Below are positions 8,599 to 17,500 of a stretch of DNA of 50,361 nucleotides, piece after piece. The translations under genes were made by a program, and so were the position numbers. Each line of letters starts with the position of its first letter. Position 1 is the stretch's first letter. The DNA is from a virus. The stretch spans positions 1 to 50,361 of IMG/VR virus record IMGVR_UViG_3300020451_001661; one strand, written 5' to 3'. Under the pieces are notes generated by a model. The model worked only from the letters and a program-made list of their open reading frames with translations, did not search any database and was not told the DNA's origin.

Positions 8599-9150
8599 TT
8601 ATTTATAAAGTGAACGCTTTTTGATGTTTTCTACAAAAATTTCTCGGTAAATATATTGAAACACTTCTTGCTCTGTGTAAATGTCGCATTTGTCCCAATC
8701 TATAAATTGAAAATTATCACCATCAACCATAATATTATCCAATGCCCAATCACCGTGACCATAGGGTGCTGTTTCTCTGTAGTGATTCATGCAAAATTTA
8801 TATATTTTATTAATAAATTCTGGAGTTTTTGGAAACACCTCGCTTGCAGGTATGCCTTTAATGATTTTATAGTCTATCCATATACATCCTCTAAAGACTT
8901 TATATCCTAAAATATATCCGGGAAATAATTTATTTACTATTTCTATATGCTCATCTATAGACATTCCTGAATTTTCTTTGGTTCCAGTATTATCTTTCCC
9001 AAATCTATAATTATGATGATCGATAGTTTTTCTATAATGGGTTTTATATTTGTATACTTTTCTACCGCAGTCAATTCTTTTTCGTTTTCTTAATATCTTA
9101 TTATACACATAAATGTATTTGGTTTTAATTAAGTCGGGATATTCAATCAT
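8599..9150 (-). CDS. Small APH/choline-kinase-like phosphotransferase
   Basis: The 183-residue protein carries a Brenner-type catalytic motif, HGDWALDN, at about residue 132, followed 11 residues later by FIDWD, which corresponds to the metal-binding DFG position of APH, choline and similar small-molecule kinases. The first 60 residues are very basic and only weakly resemble an N-lobe, so the kinase is short or atypical. It overlaps the upstream methyltransferase gene by 4 bp (ATGA), implying a functional pair. Its substrate is unknown; phosphorylation of a sugar or aminoalcohol is plausible by family. Confidence 0.6.
   Translation of the reverse strand: MIEYPDLIKTKYIYVYNKILRKRKRIDCGRKVYKYKTHYRKTIDHHNYRFGKDNTGTKENSGMSIDEHIEIVNKLFPGYILGYKVFRGCIWIDYKIIKGIPASEVFPKTPEFINKIYKFCMNHYRETAPYGHGDWALDNIMVDGDNFQFIDWDKCDIYTEQEVFQYIYREIFVENIKKRSLYK
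8600..8607 (-). promoter_or_regulatory. Late promoter box TATAAATA for the ferritin-like gene
   Basis: A perfect TATAAATA on the minus strand lies 29 bp upstream of the ATG at 8570 and overlaps the stop codon of the kinase-like gene. Confidence 0.65.
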
Positions 9151-9665
9151 TTACTTATTTCAAAGTAGTAACGTAGATGACCTTGTGTTGTATACTCCTC
9201 TTCAAAGCGGTCTAGGTTATATTTATAATTAGCGACAATACTTTTAATTTTTGATTGAGTCCAGTCATACCAAACGATCCCGTCCCAATCTGCCTTGTCA
9301 TGCCATGTATGTTCTATACCGGGATTGACTCTGAAGTATGCCTTTTTGTCCCATATTGTATCTAATATTTCTATTTGCTTATCAATAGTATATTCGTCTC
9401 CAAAATTAATGGACCCAAGACATAACGCTATGTCTACAGGTCCAGCTTTGTAATCTTCGAGTGGTACTTTTATATCTGCATAGTCATTGTACGGATCAAT
9501 ACCCATCAAATTGTTTATCTTTCCTTTGAATCTGTTGAAACCACAACCAATGTCTAAAACAGATCTAGGTTTTTGAGAGTTTACTTCATCGACTAATCGG
9601 TAACCAGACCACTTGTATGAGTCGAAACTACTGTCTGACCACTTACCACTGAAATAAGACTCCAT
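9147..9665 (-). CDS. Class I SAM-dependent methyltransferase-like protein
   Basis: The 172-residue product has a recognisable motif I, VLDIGCGFNRFKG (about residues 36-48), the glycine-rich SAM-binding loop, followed by GIDPYND where motif II should place its acidic residue, and ALCLGSINFGD as a motif IV-like strand. It is short for the family and has no added target-recognition domain, so a small-molecule or glycan substrate is likelier than DNA. It is coupled by ATGA to the kinase-like gene downstream. Together they may modify a surface structure, which is inference. Confidence 0.65.
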   Translation of the reverse strand: MESYFSGKWSDSSFDSYKWSGYRLVDEVNSQKPRSVLDIGCGFNRFKGKINNLMGIDPYNDYADIKVPLEDYKAGPVDIALCLGSINFGDEYTIDKQIEILDTIWDKKAYFRVNPGIEHTWHDKADWDGIVWYDWTQSKIKSIVANYKYNLDRFEEEYTTQGHLRYYFEISK

Positions 9666-9668
9666 AAA

Positions 9669-9827
9669 CTATAAAAGCGTTCTACATGCTGTAATACATG
9701 TCCTATCTATAGGATTACATTCTGATATACATTCAAAATAATCATCAATAGGATCTTCAGAAACTATATTCTCACCTTCGGCAGTCCATGCTCGAAGACT
9801 ATTATAAGAAACTTCTTTGTTATGCAT
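9669..9827 (-). CDS. Small Cys-containing protein (52 residues)
   Basis: I start this gene at ATG 9827; a longer frame exists only by using a TTG at 9887. The product is 52 residues with a C-terminal half bearing four Cys in a paired CxxxC pattern (ECISECNP, then CITACR), resembling small helical hairpin proteins with two disulfides or a metal site. It lies 3 bp from the methyltransferase start. Short proteins of this look are common in T4-like cyanophages; no function is known to me. Confidence 0.5.
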   Translation of the reverse strand: MHNKEVSYNSLRAWTAEGENIVSEDPIDDYFECISECNPIDRTCITACRTLL

Positions 9828-9907
9828 TTGTTTTGGTTTGAACACATAACTAATTATAAAAAAATTAATACTTATTGTCAAGTACAACCGTATAAATTGT
9901 TACATTT

Positions 9908-10129
9908 TTAGAATGTACCGGCATCCGTACCTTTCTTAGGTTTTGCTACTTTCTTCTGTGGTGTAGGGGCAGAAGGTGTAGAGGCAGAAGGTGTAGGAGG
10001 TTGTTGTGTTAAATCTTGTATCTGTCTTGCCATAATTGAAATTCTTGCTTCAAATGCTATCGCTTGTGCAGTTACATCTGCCAATCTCTTTTGATAAACT
10101 CCAATCAATGCTTGTATTTCAGGTTCCAT
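9908..10129 (-). CDS. Small coiled-coil protein with DAGTF C-terminus
   Basis: From ATG 10129 the product is 73 residues: a helical heptad-like segment (residues 1-42), a Pro/Ser/Thr linker, a Lys-rich patch and a terminal DAGTF. The same kind of C-terminal pentapeptide ends the large fibre (DGGSF) and the 137-residue protein (DAGTF), so I take it as a fibre-associated virion component, perhaps a trimeric connector. A TTG start at 10174 would require translation through the terminator hairpin and is rejected. No Shine-Dalgarno is visible. Confidence 0.55.
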   Translation of the reverse strand: MEPEIQALIGVYQKRLADVTAQAIAFEARISIMARQIQDLTQQPPTPSASTPSAPTPQKKVAKPKKGTDAGTF

Positions 10130-10141
10130 AGTAAACAATAA

Positions 10142-10165
10142 AAAAGGGGACTGTCTAGTCCCCTT
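10142..10165 (-). terminator. Intrinsic terminator between the large fibre and the small coiled-coil gene
   Basis: On the minus strand a 9-bp stem (AAGGGGACT paired with AGTCCCCTT, tetraloop AGAC) is followed by a T-run. It ends transcription of the fibre gene 10192-13260. The loop contains TAGACA, as in the nested terminator/promoter sites elsewhere, but no acceptable -10 lies downstream. Confidence 0.8.
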
Positions 10166-10191
10166 ATATATCAAGTTTTTATAACCCTATT

Positions 10192-13100
10192 TTAGAACGA
10201 GCCACCGTCGATAGTGATGTTCTCAAGCGATCTTGTAGTACCACTACATGAGATAACTTGTGAAGCACCGGCACAGTCATTTAGGTATAATGAACCCATT
10301 TCGACTCCACCGTATGTGACAGAACCTAGAACGCCGGTTGTCTCAGTAACTACACTACCGAAAGCAAATCTTCCTGCAGAATCATCCCAGAACATCGCTG
10401 CTTTCTTAGCAGAACCGTCATAGTAGTTCATGACGATACCAACGTCTTTGTTAGTATCTGAACCTAAGTTACCACCATCTACTTTCTGTAATTCAAGTAG
10501 CGTATCTTCAATGGTTGTGTTGACCGTATTGATCTGTGTAGTCGTACCGTTGACTGTTAGGTTTCCACTAATTGTAAGGTTAGTTGAAACTGTAGCAGCA
10601 CCAGTAACAGCAAGAGTAGATCCGTCGAATGTAAGATTTCCTGAATCTTCTATTTCTCCAGATGTGCCTGCTAATACAACACGACCTGCTGTTAAGTCAG
10701 ATACCTTTGCACTTGAAGCAACTAAACCTGCACCACCAGAAATGTTAGCACCACCGTTACCATCGATGATTCCACCGAATGTACCGATACCAGTTACGTT
10801 TACAGCAGCAAATGTAGCACCGCCAGATCCACCTAAGATATTCTCAGATATTCTTTGGAATGTTACCTTTCTGTTTGTACCGCCTGCACCGTCATCCACG
10901 ATGAATAGATCACCATCAGCAAGGTCTGCACCTATGTCAGTACCACCGTCAATGTCGATTACATTGAGAGGTAGAGTATTTGCTGTTGCACTGGCAAGAG
11001 AACCAGTAATATTACCAGTTAGATTTCCTACAAATCCACCGGTAGCAGTTGCCACTCCTGTTACCGTTAGATCAGCAGCAGTCTTTAGTGACTGAATGTG
11101 AACAATATCACCAAGTGATTTCCAAGAAACAGTTTGAATTTCATCACCTGCACTAGCACCTGATGCTAAAGTAACTGTGGTTGCGTTTGTTTCTGTGTAG
11201 TCAGTTCCTGTTATTAGACGAACACCGTTTAGGTATACATCTACAAATCCTGCTGTATAGTTAGCAGAAACTGTAACAGCAGTCTGTCCTTCAGTAGCAA
11301 CTGTAGTTTGTTGAGATGTGAATGTAGTAGCAGCAACACCAGTTAGAACAACGTCTGCAATGCCATCTTCAACAATAAAGTCTTCAAGACCATTTCCTCT
11401 AAATTTGAATGCAGTTACAAGACCTGCATCAGAAGTTGCTGAAACAACACCAACTCCGGGAATTAATCCGGCACCAGTTGAGTTTCTTAGTGGTGCAGCA
11501 CTTGTGAGTTGTCCGTCAACATCTAATGTACCACCGATGTGTGTGTTTTTGGCAATACCAACACCACCATCAACAATCAAAGCACCAGTTGTGTTACTGG
11601 TTGACTGAGTAGTAGCGTTGAGGTTTGTTGCTCCAGTTACATCAAGAGTTGTTAGGTTTCCTACAGATGTAAGAGAACTTGCTACGACACTTGATCCAAG
11701 AGTTGTTGCGTTTAGAACTGATACATTGTTTACTTTGTATGCCTTACCACTTGCAACGTTTACGTTCTCAGAAGATCCTAGGTTATCACCTGTTGCTTCA
11801 AACTGGAATGTCTTGTTACCTTCACCAGATACGATTGTAATACCACCACCGTTAGCAGCAGCATCGTTAGCAGCACCTGTACCCAACTCAAGGTTCTTAT
11901 CATCCACTGTCATAGTGGTTGAGTTAACTGTGGTTGTTGTACCGTCTACTTGTAAGTCACCGGCAATAGTAACTTTACCTGTATTATCACCTACCCCTGC
12001 AGGGTCAAGAGTGATTGTAGCAGGACCTGAGATTGTGTTTGAAGTAACTCTGATTGCAGATCCTTCAGCACCTGTATGGAATGCAGTACCAGTAACAGTG
12101 CTTGAAGCATTAATTGTTGAGTGGTTTGTCTGTCCAGTAAATGTTGAGATACCAGATACTTTCAACTGAGTAGCATCAACGAAGGCATTTGTAGAAATAC
12201 CAGTAACATTGATTGCAGCAAATGTAGCACCTGATCCACCACCTAGAACATAAGACTTGACTCTAGACATTGCAGACTTACGGTTTGTACCGCCTGCTCC
12301 ATCATCAACTACGATCAAGTCAGCATCCGCTAGATCAGCACCTATATCTGTGCCACCATCTATATCTAAAGTAGAAAGTGGAGTTGTACCACCTGATAAT
12401 CCTGCTCCAGATCCAGTGAATGAAGTTGCACTTACAGTGCCTGTAACGCCTAATGTAGAACCATCGAATGTGAGGTTTCCTGAATCTTCTAAAGCACCAG
12501 ATGTACCTGCGATGACAACTCTGTTATCTGTTAGATCAGAAACTGTAGCAGAACTTAATACTGTTTCACCACCGGCGATATTAGCACCACCGTCAGCATC
12601 GATTGCTCCGTTGATATCAACTGTGCCTGTGAATGTAGAAACACCAGATACTTTGAGTTGAGTAGCATCTACAAATGCAACAGTACCAATACCAGATACC
12701 TTGATAGCACCAAATGTAGCACCGGCACCACCACCAAGAACATAATTCTTGATTCTAGATGCAGCAGTCTTACGATTAGTACCACCGGCACCGTCATCTA
12801 CTATGAATAGATCGGCATCAGCAATATCGGCACCAATATCAGTACCACCGTCTATATCAAGAGTGGTAAGAGGTGTAGTTCCTGCTGATAAACCTGAACC
12901 AGATCCAGTGACTGTTGTTGTATATGATAAATTACCTGACCCATCACTTACTAATATACCGTTTGCAACATCTGTTGCAGGTAGAGTGTAGGTAACGTTT
13001 GCAGCAAGTGAATTAGGTGATTTGAGTGCAATATAGTTTGCACCATTATTACTTCCTTCAACTAATCTAACAGATGAACCTACCGTAGTAGTTTCTTTGT

Positions 13101-13260
13101 TCCAATAACGATGTGATCCAAAAAATTTATTATTTGATGTCGTGGAGTCAATACCCACGTAGAGGTCGAATTTGTCAGTTGTAAATCCCGGTTCACCTGC
13201 TCGTAGTCCCGGTAGATTTGAAAACTGACCCCTCTTAAACTGTAAAACAGGAGCTCCCAT
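10192..13260 (-). CDS. Large repetitive tail-fibre-like protein (1022 residues)
   Basis: The N-terminus (FKRGQFSNLPGLRAGEPGF) is a cyanophage fibre attachment segment related to that of the 518-residue protein. Three long repeats follow at about residues 130-285, 285-380 and 760-880; each begins with DIDGGTDIGAD, continues with VDDGAGGTNRK and ends in an ATFxAI or ATFxAV strand before a GxST segment. An LNGVRL module sits near residue 680. The C-terminal domain (residues 880-1022) lacks the repeats and ends in IDGGSF; it holds MNYYDGSAKKAAMFWDD, as in fibre tips of other marine phages. This is probably a host-recognition fibre. A late box precedes it and a terminator follows it. Confidence 0.8.
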   Translation of the reverse strand: MGAPVLQFKRGQFSNLPGLRAGEPGFTTDKFDLYVGIDSTTSNNKFFGSHRYWNKETTTVGSSVRLVEGSNNGANYIALKSPNSLAANVTYTLPATDVANGILVSDGSGNLSYTTTVTGSGSGLSAGTTPLTTLDIDGGTDIGADIADADLFIVDDGAGGTNRKTAASRIKNYVLGGGAGATFGAIKVSGIGTVAFVDATQLKVSGVSTFTGTVDINGAIDADGGANIAGGETVLSSATVSDLTDNRVVIAGTSGALEDSGNLTFDGSTLGVTGTVSATSFTGSGAGLSGGTTPLSTLDIDGGTDIGADLADADLIVVDDGAGGTNRKSAMSRVKSYVLGGGSGATFAAINVTGISTNAFVDATQLKVSGISTFTGQTNHSTINASSTVTGTAFHTGAEGSAIRVTSNTISGPATITLDPAGVGDNTGKVTIAGDLQVDGTTTTVNSTTMTVDDKNLELGTGAANDAAANGGGITIVSGEGNKTFQFEATGDNLGSSENVNVASGKAYKVNNVSVLNATTLGSSVVASSLTSVGNLTTLDVTGATNLNATTQSTSNTTGALIVDGGVGIAKNTHIGGTLDVDGQLTSAAPLRNSTGAGLIPGVGVVSATSDAGLVTAFKFRGNGLEDFIVEDGIADVVLTGVAATTFTSQQTTVATEGQTAVTVSANYTAGFVDVYLNGVRLITGTDYTETNATTVTLASGASAGDEIQTVSWKSLGDIVHIQSLKTAADLTVTGVATATGGFVGNLTGNITGSLASATANTLPLNVIDIDGGTDIGADLADGDLFIVDDGAGGTNRKVTFQRISENILGGSGGATFAAVNVTGIGTFGGIIDGNGGANISGGAGLVASSAKVSDLTAGRVVLAGTSGEIEDSGNLTFDGSTLAVTGAATVSTNLTISGNLTVNGTTTQINTVNTTIEDTLLELQKVDGGNLGSDTNKDVGIVMNYYDGSAKKAAMFWDDSAGRFAFGSVVTETTGVLGSVTYGGVEMGSLYLNDCAGASQVISCSGTTRSLENITIDGGSF
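10820..12870 (-). repeat. Three dispersed copies of the DIDGGTDIGAD / VDDGAGGTNRK repeat
   Basis: Copies lie near 12,770-12,870, 12,280-12,380 and 10,870-10,970. They are similar in both protein and DNA, with codon-level differences, so they are older than the exact repeat in the 518-residue gene. They could support recombination within the fibre gene. Confidence 0.75.
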
Positions 13261-13295
13261 GTTTTTTGATTAAGTTATAGTGTTTTCTTCCTTAG

Positions 13296-13303
13296 TATTT
13301 ATT
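13296..13303 (-). promoter_or_regulatory. Late promoter box AATAAATA for the large fibre
   Basis: AATAAATA on the minus strand, 35 bp upstream of the ATG at 13260, in the AT-rich gap between the 137-residue gene and the fibre. Confidence 0.55.
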
Positions 13304-13311
13304 AAAAAAAA

Positions 13312-13337
13312 TAACTATACCTAGTAACTATACCTAG
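13312..13337. repeat. 13-bp tandem duplication at a stop codon
   Basis: TAACTATACCTAG occurs twice without a gap (13312-13324 and 13325-13337). The stop codon of the 137-residue gene lies inside the second copy, so the duplication leaves a second copy of the stop context just downstream. Confidence 0.85.
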
Positions 13338-13747
13338 AATGTTCCTGCGTCTAAATCTATCTTATCGTCTAATGCTGTATCTAAGTAGTCTATTGCTGCT
13401 GAAGAAATTCCTGCAGGTTGAGGGAATGTTGTTCCTGCTCCCACTGCAGCATCTACAACTGCATCTGGATTTACAAATGTGAATTTATTGTTTGATGCAT
13501 CGAATGTTAATACAAACTTGTCTCCTGCAGATGATCCTGAAGGTATTGCTGTAACATCTACATCTCCTAGGTCTCTTAAATTTGACACTGATCCTAATCC
13601 TGATACTGAGTCTACAAATTGTACTATAAGGTCTCCGACACCATCACCAGTGATATTTGTATCTGCTACATTATTGTCGTCTACTGTGATAGACGCGACG
13701 AAATCAGAATCTGATTCGACTACAAATACTTGGATGTCTTCTGCCAT
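13334..13747 (-). CDS. Fibre-associated virion protein ending in DAGTF
   Basis: The 137-residue acidic protein is rich in Asp, Val, Ser and Gly. It has a central segment (LRDLGDVDVTAIPSGSSAG, then FTFVNPD) of a type found in phage fibre and tail proteins, where LxDLxDV is followed by a beta hairpin. It ends DLDAGTF, the same terminal motif as its 73-residue neighbour and close to the DGGSF end of the large fibre. It overlaps the 120-residue gene upstream by 1 bp. I infer a structural role in the fibre or its attachment; no enzymatic motif is present. Confidence 0.6.
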   Translation of the reverse strand: MAEDIQVFVVESDSDFVASITVDDNNVADTNITGDGVGDLIVQFVDSVSGLGSVSNLRDLGDVDVTAIPSGSSAGDKFVLTFDASNNKFTFVNPDAVVDAAVGAGTTFPQPAGISSAAIDYLDTALDDKIDLDAGTF

Positions 13748-14109
13748 TAGATAGCGGTGCCATTTACTAATGCTTGACCTTGAATTACCTTTGTTTTTTT
13801 ATTGTTATTAGTATTTTGTACAACAATATCATAATCATATCTTCCTGCTGTAAGAATACCCACTGAGGTCATTGTCGCTGCAAATGATACAGTAAGTTGT
13901 CCGTTTGAGGGATTATTGCCAAAGGTTGTTCCCATGCTGATCATATTATTCTCCATTCCTCTAGTAACAGAAGAACGACTTTTGATCATATGTGCTTCAA
14001 AAGTATAGAACGTTAGATCCAATGGGGTATTATCTGCCTTCTTCAAGGAGTAGGTCCTTGAGAAGTCAGTGCCCTGTTCAATTACTAAATTGACTGTTGG
14101 AACTGCCAT
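13747..14109 (-). CDS. Small beta-sandwich virion protein (BppU-like look)
   Basis: The 120-residue product starts with VNLVIEQGTDFSRTYSL, then LDLTFYTFEAHMIKS, then alternating strands ending in GRYDYDIVVQN. This strand order (a DLTxY-x-A-x-I segment after a polar stretch) resembles the N-terminal domain of baseplate upper proteins and other immunoglobulin-like phage modules. It is preceded by a GATAAATA late box and its stop overlaps the start of the DAGTF protein. A structural role is inferred from context and fold pattern only. Confidence 0.55.
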   Translation of the reverse strand: MAVPTVNLVIEQGTDFSRTYSLKKADNTPLDLTFYTFEAHMIKSRSSVTRGMENNMISMGTTFGNNPSNGQLTVSFAATMTSVGILTAGRYDYDIVVQNTNNNKKTKVIQGQALVNGTAI

Positions 14110-14128
14110 TATACCTTATATACTAAGA

Positions 14129-14386
14129 TTATTTATCACGTATCAACGCTTTGAGCAGTTCTATCTCTGCTCTCAGTTCGGTGATTTCATTCCGTTGTGT
14201 TTTGACCCTGTTCTTTTCTGCCATATATTTTTCATAATATATGGTATCTGTGTTGACGATCGCTCCAGTATCTAAATCTCTTTTTAGATCGTCACGATCG
14301 TTGATAGGTGCTTTTTTCATAATTGGATAAGTTTCATCTAAAGTTCCCTCAAGAACTTCTGCTGCTAAACTCCATGCATTAATCAT
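14129..14386 (-). CDS. Small helical protein with C-terminal coiled coil
   Basis: This 85-residue product has no family I recognise. The last 35 residues (from YMAEKNRVKTQ) show heptads of a coiled coil ending in LRAEIELLKALIRDK, so it probably oligomerises. It overlaps the upstream 63-residue gene by 4 bp (ATGA) and lies in the late block between the DUF4815 protein and small virion proteins. A chaperone or assembly-factor role would fit, but is a guess. Confidence 0.6.
   Translation of the reverse strand: MINAWSLAAEVLEGTLDETYPIMKKAPINDRDDLKRDLDTGAIVNTDTIYYEKYMAEKNRVKTQRNEITELRAEIELLKALIRDK
14130..14137 (-). promoter_or_regulatory. Late promoter box GATAAATA
   Basis: GATAAATA on the minus strand, 20 bp upstream of the ATG at 14109 and overlapping the 3' end of the preceding gene. 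Confidence 0.55.
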
Positions 14387-14574
14387 TTTTTGTCATTAGG
14401 GTATAGAGAGTTGATTCGCTTTTGACGTAGTTTTTCTTTATTCCTTTCTGCTTCCACTTTTTCGTCCCACCATATAACTGGAGCACGATTAAGTTTTAAT
14501 GCAGCAATCCACAATTTCTTACGAGGAAGACGAAAGTATCTTCTTATTAAGTATTGTAGTGTTGGGAATTTCAC
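14383..14574 (-). CDS. Small basic protein with GTG start
   Basis: The 63-residue product is strongly basic (many Arg/Lys) with PVIWWDEKVEAER in the middle. The start is GTG at 14574, overlapping the stop of the DUF4815 gene as TAGTG, and the end overlaps the coiled-coil gene. I recognise no family; tight coupling on both sides supports it being real. Confidence 0.55.
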   Translation of the reverse strand: MKFPTLQYLIRRYFRLPRKKLWIAALKLNRAPVIWWDEKVEAERNKEKLRQKRINSLYPNDKK

Positions 14575-17500
14575 TACGCCAAAGCGATTACTCTAAAGTC
14601 ACGAATGCTTGGGGATTGTGCCTGATTAGTTGAAATTACTTCAACCTTTATTTGATAACCACTAAACTGAGGAAGACTGTTCGCTGTGAACTGATGTTCT
14701 AAGAACTGTCCTGCCACACTATTACTTATCTGTCTATCAGATCTACCATCGTTGTTCTTACCATCTATAACCTTACCATTGATATCAATGTTATTGAATC
14801 CGGGCATTAGTTCAAATACCTTATCAACGTCAGAACCATCTGCTCTTCTCAATCTGTAAAGAACTCTGATGTCAGAAGTTCCGGGTTTGAATGCAGCAAG
14901 AATGACCTTCAATGAACTTGCAGGATTCTCTAATTCAATTACAGATGTTACATATGAGAATGTATGAGGATCTTCAAGTAATGTGTTAGATCTTCTATCA
15001 GTGGTGTAATTGGTTATTGGTGCATTTACCTTATTTGATTTTATCGTGATATTACTATCAAAGACATCAACCACAGGTGACACATCTTCATTTGTGCTAC
15101 TGATAGTCACATCAAGTGTAAATGATTTAGCACCCGGCAAACTACTTAGTTTGTCTACCTCATTGACTCTAGATGCAATGATTCGGGGGTTAGCAAACTC
15201 AGTTAGACCAGTAAGAGACACTGGTTGGTAACCACGATCTTGGAATGATGTTTCACTACCACTAATACTTGTACCAGATGTAGTTCTTGCACTAGCATTT
15301 ATGGTTGTATCATTAGGTAAAATGTGACTCAAGTTTGGAACCATTGATTCAAACTGAATATTTTGTGACGCTCTTGCATTTAATCCACCACCAAGTGAGT
15401 GTGATGTGAATGACTTTGTACCACCAACCTTCAGGAAGTAATGATCTAAACCAATCTTCTCTGTGATAGTATTTGTAACATCAGCAAAACTATGCTCTTT
15501 GTTGATCTCTCTAAGTGAGACACCCTTGAATTCATACTTTTGAATAGGTGTTCCGGGTAAGAATGATTGAGTTGTTGTACCATCAACTCCTCTTGTTGTA
15601 ATACCAGTCAATATATTATTACCCACACCAGTGTAAGCAATAATTTCATTAGCAACCAATGCAAATCCGGGATTTGTAGTGGATACCTGTGATCCTTCAA
15701 AAATGTTGAAGTTTGCAGAAGATGCAATACTAATATTTTGAATCGAACTAGCACCATAACCAACAGTGATATTTGTTGGTATAGTATCTCCTTCAATACG
15801 GGTCATTTCGACTTTGTTATTGAAGGCATGCATACCATGATTAGGATGAGAAACTCTAATATGCTTTCCATCAAACTCATCAGAGTTGATAGTCACACTT
15901 GTTAGAGTAATAGATGCAAGTGTTGATCCTAAACCAACTCCTGATCCTCCTGATGGGACATACTGTATAAGTTCAGATGCATTGAAGTCTTGTCCTGTTA
16001 CACCTGTCAATTTCAATGCATTAGTGGATGTTACAACACCAACTGTCAATATCAAGTTTCTACCGAGATCGTTACTTCCAAGAGTAGCAGTTACAGTATC
16101 ACCAACTTGATATCCAGATCCTGTGTTTAGAACACATACACTATCTGCAGTACCACCTGATACAGTAACGATACCTGTTGCACCAGATCCATTACCAGTC
16201 AAGGTTGTGAAGTTCACAGCACCGAAGGTTGTATTAGAGTAACCAATACCTGCATTAGTAATACTGAATCCAGTATTTGCTGCACCAACAGCACCTAATT
16301 TACCTTCAACAAAACCACTAGATGTTCTATTGTTTTGTTTGATTTGTGTACCAACAACAATGTTTGGATTCTTCAAATCAGAAGAGAGACCAACGGTAAC
16401 TTTCTTATCAAATACTTCTATTGGATTAGAAGGTAGTAGGTTTCTTTGATTGAATGTTTGTAACTCTGGATTGTACATCTTGAATGTACCTTGACCAGTT
16501 ATAAACTTTGCCTTATACGCTTTATACTTGAGATCTTCTAATTGAGATGCAGTCCAAGTAGATGCGTTTTGTGACTTGAATAGTGAACCTAAAGATGGTT
16601 GTTTACTAATAACAACCTTTCCGAGTTCTGGATTATTACGAGTGGTAATATCATCTTCACCTACACGAGATATCCATGCTTGATACTCTTGAGTAGATGC
16701 TAGGAGAACTAAAGCATATTCTCCTTCAACAACATATACTGGGCAATCAAATTGGAAGTTAGTTGGTACTGTTCCATCGTCAGATATACTGACCTGACTT
16801 GGTTCTAGAACCTTACTATCTATTATACGAGTTGTTGGATATCCATTCTCTAAATGTACTAATCTTAATTCAATAGGGATAGTATTACTCTTCGAGAAGA
16901 AGAATACATCCATAGATGTCAAGAATATTCCGGGATTCTCAGTCACTCGGAATGACTGTGCTAGTGGATCATCATCATTTTCGGGTGGTGGTGGAGGAGG
17001 AGGTGGAGGTGCTATTCGGTTTATCGTAGTCTGTGTAATCAAATCTCCTTTGGAGAAGAAGTTTGCATATGCCTTACTTATAGGTAACGATCCGGGAACT
17101 TGTTTTACCTCTCCTTTAGCAGCACTCAAACCAACAGTATTGCTTCCATTAGTAAAGTTAGGATTACCAGTAGGAATATGAATAGATCCTAATAATGCAC
17201 CAAATTGATCAGAGATCAATCTGACTTCTTTGACTTGTGCTTCTGCATTACTTGTTTCACCAACAAGTCTCATATCTTTGACAATATTACCAAAAAATCT
17301 TTCATCAGATTTCTGATTCAAACTATTAGTATCAACGTTTATAAGTATGCTTGTATCACTATAAGAAGATGATATACCGGCACCGTCATAAGGACTTGAT
17401 TCATATACTAAAGTTGGAGCATTATATGGACCATCTTTATGATTAGGTGTTGCAACACGGAATCTTATTTCAGGAACTGTATTAGAATTTTGATTGTTGA

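Noticed and set aside
10130-10174. TTG start at 10174 for the small DAGTF protein
   Set aside because: Translation would run through a strong terminator hairpin; ATG 10129 gives the clean coiled-coil N-terminus.
10430-11095. Long plus-strand frames opposite the fibre genes (also 11618-12169, 12257-12661, 24239-24805)
   Set aside because: They are antisense shadows of low-complexity repeat coding sequence, rich in Pro/Val/Ser, with no start signals or family similarity. The minus-strand genes explain the codon pattern.
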